Below are positions 32,671 through 45,419 of a stretch of DNA of 64,000 nt, one piece after another. Positions within the stretch are counted from its first letter, which is position 1. Each line of letters opens with the position of its first letter. The notes below the pieces were generated by a model, which made no database searches, was not told where the DNA came from, and was given only the letters and a program-made list of their open reading frames with translations. Origin of the DNA: Sarcocystis neurona (lineage: Eukaryota; Apicomplexa; Conoidasida; Eucoccidiorida; Sarcocystidae); contig KL647314.1 in the NCBI GenBank assembly GCA_000727475.1, forward strand, positions 1,456,812-1,520,811. The letters are read 5' to 3'. Made by a program: the position numbers and the translations under genes.

Positions 32671-33414
32671 GTGGAAGCTGCCTAAGTAGGAGGGGTACTG
32701 GGACGTGATTGGCATTTGATTTACGTGCTCGCAAACACTCTTATCCTGAGACTTCTTCGTAAGAATCCTCGAATGCACTAGCCGTCGTAGTCATACTGAT
32801 CGTAATAGTGGAAGACCTTGTTGACATATATATATATATATATGTATATGCATATCTGTGTACACACGCGTACACGTGCGTACGCGTACCTGAGTGTTTG
32901 TGTGTCTGCGTCTGTGTGCAACAGTACCGGTGTCTACACCTGCGTGTCTACACGCGTGTGTTTACTTGTTTTCGACTGTAGATATGTTTTAGTGTCTTCC
33001 TCTATTTATATTTGTGTAGACATTTCCTTATAAAAGAAGTGGGGTCGCTAGCAAGGAATAGCGCGTGAGTCCAAGAGAGTCGAGAAGACTGCAGAAGGAC
33101 GCGGAGACAAATGACCGGATGCCGCACATTTGTCCACCGTCGAAGAGGTGTATAAATACACAGAGGCATGCAGGGAGATTATCCACAAGCCGCATCTAGG
33201 GGAACGCCAGGTCTACGCGTGTGTGTGTCTATCGTTTAAGACAGGCTTGCATCAGCGGTGTCATATCCCACCTTAAAGAGTAGGCTATCACACACTACTT
33301 TCATATACATATGTATCCTACACCTCCATATACGCATATATATATATATATATACATACATACGTGTGCGTGTATATATACATACCTGTGCGTGACATGT
33401 ATATCGTTTTACAC

Positions 33415-33445
<31 letters not shown>

Positions 33446-34062
33446 CATGTGTATATAGATGTACGTATGTCTGTATACGGAGAACGTCAGTCTTTCAGAT
33501 ACCTGTCCTGCTGTACACGTGTACACATATACGTCTACGTGTATGTGCTTCCGTCCGTGAATTCACATAAAGATGTGTATGTGTAAGCAGAGGTTGCTGC
33601 GCGTCCTGGTCCTCCGTCCAAGAACGTCTGCCTGTTTACCGTTGCCTTCTGCACACGAGCTGAGATGCTGAGGAAGAAGCTTCTTCTGTGTGTAGAGCCT
33701 GAAAATGCATTTATATATCAAAGGCGTTGTGATCCACGTACATACGTATATGTGTGTATATCCACGTGTGTGCGTATTCCACACATACGTGTAGGTGCAC
33801 CACCCTATAGGTCTGCGTGCATCGGCGCGCATGCGTCACGCGTACGTGTAGACATATATATATATACATATACATATATATACGCCGTCACTCGTGAGAA
33901 GTCGCGTGATTCTTCTGAAGGGAAGTTCCACGTCACTTAGCAAACGGTGTTCATTTGTTTTCTCTTTGCGTTGACGCAGCGTTGGCTTGCGGGGTATTTG
34001 CCAGAAAACATTTGCTTAAACTGCCGCAAGTGTGGCCAGCCTCTAGTCTTTCTTTGCCAGCT
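32303..34062 (+). other. PDCD2/TSR4 exons 1-2: N-terminal zinc-finger lobe
   Basis: Exon 1 (32303-32410) encodes MRGGASEAVLLGFVGDPV to IIGGAP, the standard opening of the family. Exon 2 (33980-34062) encodes RWLAGYLPENICLNCRKCGQ then PLVFLCQ. Intron 1 (32411-33979) has donor GTAATG and acceptor ACGCAG. It is TA/TG microsatellite-rich with no gene seen. Confidence 0.88.
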
Positions 34063-37000
34063 GTAAGTCCCCCTCCCACTCGGCTCCGTGTCCCCCCCTG
34101 AGGAACATTTTCCGTTGGTTATCGAACTTCCTATTAGGTCTGTGCATGCACACGTGGAGAGAGGGAGAGAGAGGAAGAGAGAGCGACACACAGAGCCGGA
34201 AACGTTGCGTGTAAATATGTAAACGTGTATGTAGGTGGACAAGGAGAGACAGTTAAAGAGAGCGGGGGATATCATATATCTGTGTATGGCTCTAGAGCGA
34301 GATAACACATGTAACCGTATACGTGAATATGTGCAAAGCGAGAAAGGGAGAGGGAGAGATAGACAGACAGAGAGTTGAATAACGTATATGTAGTTATATG
34401 CAGATGGGGACGGAGAGGAAGGGACGGAGAGATAGAGACAGAGAATGGGATAACATACATGTGTACATACGCACATGAATGTAGGGAGCGAGAGAGAGAC
34501 ACAGAGGGGGATAACATATATACGCATTTATGTATGTGTATATATTTGTGTATATGTACATATATATATATACGTGCGTATGTAAAGAGAGAGGTGGACA
34601 GAAACAGACAGAAAACGGGGCAACGTATGTATATATATATGTGTCTATATACAGAGGGACAGAGAGACAGACGGGGGCAGAACCAAAGAGCGGGATAATA
34701 TATATATATATATATGCATATATGTGCGTTTGTCTATGTCTCATACCTGATTGCGCGTCTGTCCTGTGCCTATTATGAAGAATATACATATATATATAAA
34801 TATGTCTGTCTATGTGTCTGTCTTATCTATATACCTATTTATCTGTTTCTGTCTGTGTACCTCTCTATCTGTCTCTCTGCACATACATATATATCAGTCA
34901 CGTGTGCATCCCGTTCTATATATGATGTATGTGTATGCCAGTATGTGTGCGTATACACGTCTGCCGTGGAGAGAAGTGTGTAGTATGTGGGACGTTTTCT
35001 TCTGTATCCAGCGTCACTTAAATATGTGCATCTCTTCAAAGTAACAAGTTTGTCTACGCGACTTTCTCAAGTGCGCGTTCTGTGCTGCTCTGGGCAGATC
35101 AACTCCCTACGACTCCTGCCACCGGGTTCTCTATCTATTCGAATGCGTTTCTGCGGAGGGCTGCTGCCGCGAAGGGACTGGCTGGCTGGCGCTACGTGCT
35201 ACACTTCCTTCCACTTTGCAGCAGAAGGAACTGCCGCTCTCGTCACCACCACCACCACCCGCTGCTGCTGCTACTGCCTCAGAAACGTTATCCGGTGCTG
35301 CGGCTCACGCCGCTGCTTGTACGGCGGCTGATGCCGCTGCTGGTGCTGCGGCTGTTGCCGGTGCTGGTGGTGCGTCTGGCGAAGCGTCGAGCAGATCGGC
35401 TGCCGCTGCTGCTGGTGGCGCGGTGCCCGCTGCTGGTGACGCTGCAGCATCAGTAACACCTGCGGCAGGTGCTGCTGCTGCGTCGAACCTGCCTACTGCT
35501 GCTGCTGTCGCATTAGACCCGTCTGCTGCTGTTGCTGGCGCAGCTCTTGCGAGAGCGACTCCGGCTGCTGCTTCGACGGGGACTGTTGCGGACGCCTCTG
35601 ATGTCGCTACGAGTCGCTCTGCGGCTGCTGCTGCTGAAGTGTCAGCTGCTGCTTCTGCTGCGGCGTTTCGACCTGTTGCTGACGGTGGACTTGCGCAGTG
35701 TTCTCGTCAACTGCCTCTCGCTGCTGCTGCCGCTGCTGCTACTCCAGAGCAGGGAGAAGAAGTGGTGGATACGAGTGCCACTGCTGTAGCCCAGGAGGAA
35801 TCTCGAACATCACGCCGTTCTTCTTTTTCTTGCTTTCCTTCTCCCTCCCTCGCGAAGGAAGAGCCACGAATCCATTGCCCCTGGGAAGAACAAAAAAACG
35901 ATTTGAAAGACGGTTCTTCCCTTTCTTCTTCGTCACGCACAAATCAGGAGCTTTTCACTTCTGCTACGGCGTGTGAGTCGGAGAGAGGCTGGACGCACTC
36001 CTCTCCTGTTCACGAGAGGAAGAAGGAAAACGACTTTTCTCGAATATCTGCTGCCGCTGATTCGCCTCGTACTTCTCCTGCACAAGACGCACTTTCTAAG
36101 CGTTCGTCGTCTTCCCCCTCTGCTTCTTTTTCTCGTCATTCTTCTTGTTTTTCCTCGTCTGCCTCTTCCTCGTCTTCTTGTTCCTTCTCCTCTTCGTCCC
36201 CTTCTTCTTCTTCTTCTTCTCCGTCATCTTCCTTTTATTCTTCATCTTCGGCTTCTACCCCACCAGCCGCTTCCTCCGTCTCTTCTTTTTCTTCCTCCTT
36301 CTCCGTTTCTCGTTCGTATTCTTCTTCGTCCTCGTCAGCAGCTGCTTCATATTCTGCGCCACCGACGTCTGTTGAGAATGCGGTTTCTCCTGGCGCAGGA
36401 GAATTCTTCTGCGATGGAGAACACGCAACGGCAGCAGCAGGTGCTGGCGGTGGGGACTGGCTTGCTGCTGCTTTCTCTCTGGGCTTCACAGACGGGCAGC
36501 ACGCCCCTGCCAGAACAGGAAGATCAGCGCCAGAAGCAGCACGGCCAGCAGCATCAACAGCAGCAGCCGCAGCACCCACGGCAGCACCAGAAGCAGCAGC
36601 CGGGAACGCAAAGTCTTCTCCGCAGCAGCTGCAAAACCAGCAGCAGAGAGCTCGAAGGGGCACCAAAAGAACGGACAAGCAGACGCAGCAGCAGAACCGC
36701 GAGCCGTCGCCTGGTCCAAGTGCTAGCAGCAGCAACACCAGCTCGGTACATTCTGCAGAGGAAAGAAGAAACGCATACGAAAAGACGAGTCTTCTGACCG
36801 TCACCTCTTTTCATATTTACGTCGACGCGGAACCTGCTGATGAGTCTGTGTATCAGAAACGTCTGGGTAGGTGTCCACGGCTCTGCTGATGCTGTTAATC
36901 TGTTGCCTGTGTTACTCTGCTGCTGCAAAATCGCTGTCTACCGCCACAGTGCCGAGGGAGAAGGCCGTGACGGAAGATGATTATCCTTTCCACATGTGTA

Positions 37001-40000
37001 CGGGCATGTCTATATACTACTTTGACATGGATTCTTTTGTGAACCGGCGCGCATTTGTATACACGTGTGTGTACACACACAGACATATACATGTACTTAC
37101 GTGTATGCAGACGCATGTATATGATTGTCTCCTTGTATACAGGTATACACACATATATCCACATGTATTTATATGTGTGCAGACGTGTGTGTGTGAGTGT
37201 CTCCATCCTGCTACGCATGCACGCCCTGCAGGACACAGGCTGAAGTGAGGGTGCTGCTGCTCGTTGAATTGAGTCCTTGCCTACTCGAGTGTGAGCCCGC
37301 AGCTACGAGTCGTGTTTGAACGTCGTCGCTCGCTGAATTTCCCACTTTCTTCCTAATCTTTATCACGGCCCACGAAGCTTCGGGTTTCTTTCCCACTCGC
37401 AAAGGAACGTCTCGCTGTTCTGTCCTCTTCTTTTTCTTCGTCTCCCTCAATTCACGTTTCTGCAGAGGAGCGGGCACTGGCACTTTGGAAGTCATACACC
37501 AGCAGGTAAGACGAACACGTCTGGCTGCAAGTGAACCAAGGTTGATTTCCTTTCTTGTAGCCCTCAATTCCTGGGTGAGTTCCCTACATCTATATGTGTG
37601 TATGAGCTTCCCACATTCGTCTACAGATGTATGTATGAACATACGTGAATCCCATCTTCACTCTATATATGTATGTGTGAACTTGTGGATGTCTCCCGTT
37701 TTGGTCTTTGTGTGTATGTGTGGACGTCTCTGCATCTCCCCCTTTCCTTCTCTTCATGTATGGATGTAGGTGTGCAACTGGAGTGGTATGTAGCTGCCTG
37801 CATACCCACAGACGTGTGTAGGTAGATACGTAGCTAGAGAGATAGATATAGACAGGTTTGGATAGGTAGAAATTCCTACGTATGGATATTCGTAAAGACG
37901 CGCTGCACCCAAGCGCAATGAAGTTACTGTTTTCTCTTTCTTGCTGGTGTGCCCCTACGTCAGGCTACATATACACGCACACAGCAGGGGTACCCAAACG
38001 TATATCTACGTATACGCATATATATATATATATAAATGTTGTGTCTAATCTACTTTTATGTATGGGGAAAAAGGTGTGACCATTTTGCGCGAGCTGCACG
38101 TACGGGCGTGCATGTCTCTGCATTGCACATTCTGAACACATCTATACTTCGTTGAATGCATATATGCATATATATATATATATATTCACACGTGTGTGTA
38201 TACAGGCAAATAAAATATAAATATACATACATATATATATGTATGCGCATATGTATATATACCCAAACGTGTACGTATATAGACAAGTAATAACACACAT
38301 ACGCAGGGGATGTGGCTGAGCGATATATCTCCAGTACGGTGAAAACTCTGTCTGTGCACGTGTAGTATACGCCGCACTTCTCCTGCCCCTTTACGCTACA
38401 GGTTTTTGCAGGGGTATACGTCCGAAAATATATACATATACATATGTGTAAGTATTTAGCTGTCTATTTACGAATAAGCACCGTAGATATCTAGCCTTCT
38501 ACGAGTATATACATTCAGATATCTAGCTACGTGTAAATACACACATCTAAAGATTTAGCTCTCTAGGATGACATACATCAGACACGAGCTGTGTTGAAGT
38601 GCATGCATTTAGATACATGTGTGAGTATAGATAGTTAGATATCTATTTGTCTCACAATATACGTCCGTGTTAATATTGACATCTGCAGGCGTGTTTGAGG
38701 AAACGTCGGCGAACGTATTCTCGCTGGCCGTCCGCCTCAACTTCGTATGTATCTGCACTACGGGGATGCGGATTTTTGTGAGAATATATATCCCTACATA
38801 GATATATATACGAACATATATATATGTATATACATACCTCTGTACACACATACGTACAAGCGACGTTGTCTCCTTTTCGTTGTAGGCAGACACGTGTGTA
38901 ATGCAAATATTTACATATGTACATATGTATAGGTGTATATATATATATGCGTATACGTACGTACACACATAAGTATAACCAGCGTCGACTCCTATGCAGC
39001 GTATGCATGCGTGCGTGTGATACATGTATATATGTATGTGCAGATAGAAAGACTGAAATATATAGAGAGAACATGTTTATATGTGTATATGTCTTGTTCA
39101 TTCCTATATTTGTGCGCACGTGTGCAAATACATTCGTGTAGTTCTAGGGACGCGGTTTCGAAGGAGAGCGCCTGTGCGTGTACGGGGGGATGAGGTGGCT
39201 GTACGAGTTCCTCGACTTTCTTCTGGCATCCGCACGTCTGTCTCTGCTCTTCTGCAGCAGGGCTGCAGTTTCTCATTCTTTTGTCCACTTCTCGTCTTCT
39301 CGTTTCTCATCTTCTTTTTCATCTGTCCGAGCTCTCCTTGGTGCTCTTCTTCTTCTTATCCTTTTCCTTCCTCCCGACCTCGAGTTTTTCTCCGTCGTCC
39401 GCTCTTCCTCGTTTTCGGTTTCTGTTCCTCTTCTTCGTCTTCTTTTCCCGCACTTCGTTTCTTCCTGCTTTTCTTCCTTTTTCTCGTCCTCCTCCTTCTT
39501 TCTCTCTGTTTCCTCGTTCCTGTTGTCCTTCTTCTCCTTTGGAAGCGAACTAGTCTGCCAATCTTTTCCTGAGTGGCGTAGCCGCGGTTGTCTCGCCTCT
39601 GCTTCGGTGGCCTGCAGAGAGACCGACGGCACTTTGTCAAAGGAAGAAGATTTCGACCGCGCCTTCACCGGGTATGGCCTCTGACAGCCTTATATCTGCT
39701 AATCCACATATATATGTACATATCATATACGTATGTGTATATCGCTGTCTCTTCTGTGTGTTTGTCGTTTTGCTGTTTGTCACCCTCCCCCTCTTCAGAA
39801 GTGTGTCTGTGTGTGTGTGTGCGCGTATAGATGTTGGGTAGCTTCGTTTTCTCTGCGCCACGCTCTTTCTCAACTGTTCTGCTTGTAGGATATTTGTACT
39901 GGATCACTCTCTCTACACATGTATCTATTTTCATCTTTTCTGTGATGCGCGTGTGCCTGTGTGTACAGGAGCAATCGCTTCGTCCTCTTTTCGCTTTTCC

Positions 40001-43000
40001 GCTTGTATATGCGCCAACACACATCTCAGGACGCATATATATTTATCTATGCGTACATACGTGTATATTTGTGCGTGTGTCTCTGTCTCCGTCCCTCAGA
40101 TCTGCAGAAATCTTTTCCTTCGTCTTTCTAGTTCTCTATGTACGCTGCTGTTACGTCCCCGTCTCCTTCTGTCTGTTCTCTCTCTCTCTGTGTCTCGCTC
40201 GATGTCCTTGTGTTTCTCTCTCTTTCTTTATATCTCTTTACTGCGCAGATTTTCTTCTCTTCGCCCCGTACGCGTGTGAGTCTCGTTTCCCTTTGCGGGT
40301 ACATACTTGTGCGCACATGTCCTGCTTGCGCAAATGGTGGCGCGTCTCGGTGACTCCTGCCCACACGACCTGTGTAGATATCAACTCCTGTGTACGTATC
40401 TATTCATATATATATATGTGACTGCGTATATATGTAGACGTGTACAGACGTGCAGCCGCCAAAGAAAAGACTGTGTTAACGAAGTTGTCTGTGGTTTTCT
40501 TTGTGCTGCGTAACCTGTATGCGTAGAAGCAAGTAGTTTATATACTGAAGCCGTAAGACCGACTATATATGGTAACGTCTGTGTATGCGTGCGTGTGGAA
40601 GTACGTGCACGTCTTTCCTGAAGACACGCACATATATATATATATATGTATAGATTCGTGTGCGTTGTGTGCCACATAATAAGGTATATATACGTGTTTA
40701 AGGCGCGGTTGTTTGTTGACGTTTGCATACCTGTCCACGGACACGTACACATATGTGTGCATGTGTAAATGTACACTCATAGGAACGTGTGTGTCTCTTC
40801 CTGATTTACGACCATATTGCTGCCACGCGTATTCCACAGGAGCACGCCTCAGGACCCGCATATATATATATATATATATATGGTTATATATGTAACTATA
40901 CTTATATACATTATTACGTTTACATCAATATAAATATCTAGGCTGCTGTGCCTGTGTCTGCTGCTGCAAACGTTTGTAAAGAAGAGTCTCTATACTTATA
41001 ACTACTTAAGATCTCTTCCCCACTGTACTCCTCTGTTCTTCCTGTCCACATGCGTGTATATATAGGTAGATGGATAGTTAGAGAGATAGATGTGTGTGTC
41101 CGAGGTCCTTTGTATTGCGCGTCTATGTGTCTACCTTGCGACGATACTGAACTGACGCGGGAGATCTTCTTCGCTTTCGCGTTCTGTGAACTCCTCAGCG
41201 TCTGTGCACTACGTGTGTACAAATATGTTTTCAGCTCGTGACCGTGTAGAGGACGTTCTTTTGGTTTACCGCATACTCTCAGATGCTTTCTAGAAGTGTA
41301 GTCATGTTTTCTGCCCGCCTTCATTTCCGTTGGTGCAGCGAATCCTTTCTTGTGTAAGTTTCTTACTTTTGCCTTCCTACCTTTGCCCTTCACTCTTTCC
41401 CTTCATTTGTACGTCGCGCGCTTCTTCTTCTTCTTTTCTTCCACTTCTTTGTCTTTCACCTGTGTGTACTACATTTTCCTAGGACTCCACGAACAAGCAC
41501 GCATTCTCTGTTGACTGCTATTTTCGTTCTCCTTGCTACGTAGCACGCGTCTAGGTCGAAAGGATGACGGTCTCCGAAATGTGCGTGATCTCCTTGGCGT
41601 AGTGCGCACCACTCAGGGGGCTCGTCATCATTTTTCTGCTGCGAGTATACGCCTATGTATGTCTCTGTCTCTGTGTATGGCTATCGTCACAGCGCGGAGG
41701 AGTACGTACATACATACACATACGCGTACACGCATGTGTGTGTGTGTATATATATATAGCGCATATTACGTGTATCTTTATTTATGTATATGTATTAGTA
41801 AAGTCACGTTTGATACGTAGATCATTATCCGTGTGTGCGTACATATATACGCATATATGTACACACATGTATGTGTACATGTATATATATGTAGTGAGTA
41901 TTATGTGTACATTTATATATGTGTATGTGTAAAGTCCTGTTTGATATGTAAATCATTATCTACGTCGTACGTGTGTATATAGACGTACAGGTGCGTATGT
42001 TTGTAGAGCCCGCGTTACTTGAGAATGCTTGACGTTCATTACTTATTTAATTCAGAGTGGCCGCTGCACTGTCTCTTGAGTTTCTTTTGTCGCAGGGGAG
42101 GCGCGTTTGAAGCCGAACCGTACGAAGCTTCACCTTACAAAGTACGGGCGCTCTGTTCTTGATTGCCTTTCACATATATATGTATATATGTATGTGTACT
42201 GACGTACGTACTTATATATATATGTATGTATATTTATGCCGTGTGCTCGTATTTGTACGATCGTGCACACGCACGTGTGTTGACATACGTGCACCTACGT
42301 TCCGTGAGTGTATGCATCACTGTGATAAGCAAGTGCGTTATATATATATATATAGCCGTCGATGTGCAGGTACGTGCAGCAGGTACACGTGGTTGCAGAG
42401 AAAGTGACACGATGCTTCAGCAGCGCGCCTAGTTCCTCTCTTTGTGATTGCCGCTCGGGAGTAGCACCGGTCCTTTAGCTGTGGTGTGTACTTCGTCCTC
42501 GTGCAGCTCTTGATCCCTGGACGTATGTATCCATTAGATATACATGTGTGTATCGAAACGAATATGGGCGAATGTTTAGAACTGAAGATAATGCGCATAT
42601 GTGCACATGCCACACGTGCATTTGAATGTTTGTGCCACCGTGTTTAGAGAGATGCACCAGTAGTCTTTCACATATGTAGGACGTCTTTGTTCCTGTACAT
42701 GCATGCATATATTACGTATGTATATATATATGTATATATATGTATATTATCTATGTAGTTATATTGGTAATATATATATATATAATGATGCAGTCTAAAT
42801 GGATACAGATATGTATGCGCATGTGTGTATGTATGTATATATGTATATATATATATATATGCGATGGTTGTGTGGTATTTAACGTGTGTAGTTGTGTTTC
42901 GTTTATCAATGTAGAAGCGTGTCAACTGATATATATATATATATATGTGGATATATGGTAGATCTACAGGGAGCAAATAGATGTTGGTGGGATAGAAATC

Positions 43001-45388
43001 GCGAAGAAAGCAAGCGAGGGCGGGAACCGGAGATTCCTCGAGAACAAGAAAAAAAGCCAGACGGCGACTTGGAGCAGCACTCCTCAGCCGTCTCTCCCAC
43101 TACGTATTTGCCAACATGCATTTGCATAGACTTATGAGAGCCAGATCGTATACTTGATCTTTACGTATACATATGTATATGCGCACACACACACACACAC
43201 CATAAGGATATGCAGCAGTCTATAGAAGTGTATGTTTGTGTGGTACGTGGTTGTTGTAAAAAACTGTTCTAAAATGTACGTGCGTTTAGTCACACTAGTA
43301 TAACAGTGTGTAAAGCCACACGCGCCGTGAAGCGCCTCACATGCATATATATGTATATATATATATGCATGCGTGCAGCGAGGAATACATCTATGTATAT
43401 AGACAGAGGTGTACCTGCACGTATGTGTAGGACTGGAGCCCCTGATTTGCCTCTGCGCACCAACGCGCACAGACCGGCCGTCCATTGCCTCAATCACCCC
43501 ACATATACGTACACTTAGCTGGGCGTGTACGTATCGAGGAACGCATCATCAATGTATACATATATGGGGACACAGAGACGGAAAGAGAACCGAAGATAGA
43601 ACGTGTGGTGTACGTGCGTATGTAGCGCGAGAAGCTGTGAGTCAAATAGATGTCCTATATATATACATACACATACAGATACGAGTGTCCATTCTCAACT
43701 AGTCCATCGCGTTTGTTCTTTTTCTTCTTATCTTTATGTGTGTAAATACGTGTATGCGAACACGCGCCAAATATGTGTATGTATGCGGTAGTTTGTAGGC
43801 CTAAGAGTACGTTTGTGTGCTACGTGAGGAAACGCGTCGCAGCAGGTGCTGAAGGTGCTGCACGGGTATAACGTTGGCTTCCCCTTCTTCTCCTTTGCCT
43901 TCCCTAGGGTAGTGTGCGGGCCTGTGTTTGCCTGTCTTCCGCATGCGCTGAACCGGCGGCGTTCCGTGAAGTAGTTCTCTTCCCTACGTTCTTTAACGCT
44001 ATGGCGTAAGTGTTCGTGACCAGTACTTCAATTGCCGTTGCTCCCTTTTCTCTCTTCTGTTACTCGTTTACTCCTGCCACTAGCTGTCGATTCTCCGTTG
44101 CTCGCTTCTTACTATTCTATCCGTTTGTCGCCTTCACTTCTGTCCTCCACTTACTTATTTTCCGTACTGTGTTCTTTCCTCGACCTTTATTTCTGTTTTT
44201 CCTCCGCCTCGTCTTGTATGTTGTGTTCGGTTGTTTCTCGTTTTTCTTCTTGCTTCGCTCATCTAGGTGCTGCTGAAATTTCAACAGCGGTTAAGCCGCA
44301 GTCCAAGACAGGTGATTCGATACTGCTTCGGTGGCCAGCCCCTCTGGCTGCATGCCCCCAGCGCGAACGCCAGGAGTATTCCTCTTTGTGAAAGATGCGG
44401 GAGTGAAAGAGTTTTCGAGATGCAGTTGATGCCTACTCTTCCATACGAGCTGCAGCAAAAGTAAGTTTTTCCGATTTCTCTGTATAAATATAGAAAGAGA
44501 GAGAGATACAGCCGCATGTGTGTATGCGCCGCGTACATATTGGTATGGCAACACGCGAGAAAACCTTCTTAGAAAGCATCTGTAGCACAAACGTCTACGC
44601 GCGTATACGTATTACTTCACCCTCGTCAAATTACGCACCCAGACGTATATGTACGTCTTTTCCTTTGTGTATTTGCGGATTTCAGTTGCGGAAGTATGTA
44701 TATATATATATATATACACGTACTCAAGTGCATGATATTTGTAGACACCTTTGTGCCTACACTCATGCAGAGTCGGTCGATGCCTCCAGTTGCGTGTGGG
44801 TGCCTCCTCGGCTCTTACTTCGTGTATACACCGCGACAAATATTTGCAAGCATTCGTGTGTAGCCACTTGCAAAAATGTGTATACATATATATATATATA
44901 TATATCTATGTAAAATGCGTACCTATGTGTTTCTGCATGAGTGCCTCTAGAAACATCAAGAAAGTGGCAGAGGCGTTCCTGCCGAGAGACCAAACGTGAA
45001 GCGTACACAGTGCCGCGCATCGACAGTCGAAACTAACAACAATAATTACTGTAGAGTGAGGAGCGAATCATAAAGGACTAAAGAAAGAATTCTTACCGCT
45101 GTAAAGAAAGAGCAAAGTGCCGTACTCCACATCCTCCAGCAGAGACGCGTTTGGTGGGGGGTCACAAAACGCTAATGCGAAGAAAACGGACGTGGTAGTC
45201 TTTTCTCCTGGTAGGTACGTACTTCTTAGAATTGAAAAAGAGAGGAGCCCCTTCAAAAGGCGATGTTGTGGTGATTGAAACGACGTGTGCAGGCAGTGCA
45301 TTTAAGGTCAGGTGGACAAGAGGATAGCTGTCTACCTATCTACACACACATATGACATAGAAATTCTTGGTCTCACTTGTGTCGCTGC

Positions 45389-45419
<31 letters not shown>

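Noticed and set aside
36950..37010. Possible PDCD2/TSR4 exon after CACAG with VPREKAVTEDDYPFH
   Set aside because: No good donor follows, and exon 3 joins exon 4 to give a better helix (YQKRLEERALALWKSY).
39148..39573. Continuous frame from GRGFEGERLCVYGGMRWLYE into exon 7 of PDCD2/TSR4
   Set aside because: Most of it translates a T/C-rich intron-like tract into Ser/Phe/Leu sequence; an acceptor nearer 39.6 kb is more likely.
43911..43995. Exon-like stretch ending FREVVLFPTFFNAMA with donor GTAAGT
   Set aside because: It ends in phase 2, while exon 9 must start in phase 0; exon 8 joins exon 9 directly in frame.
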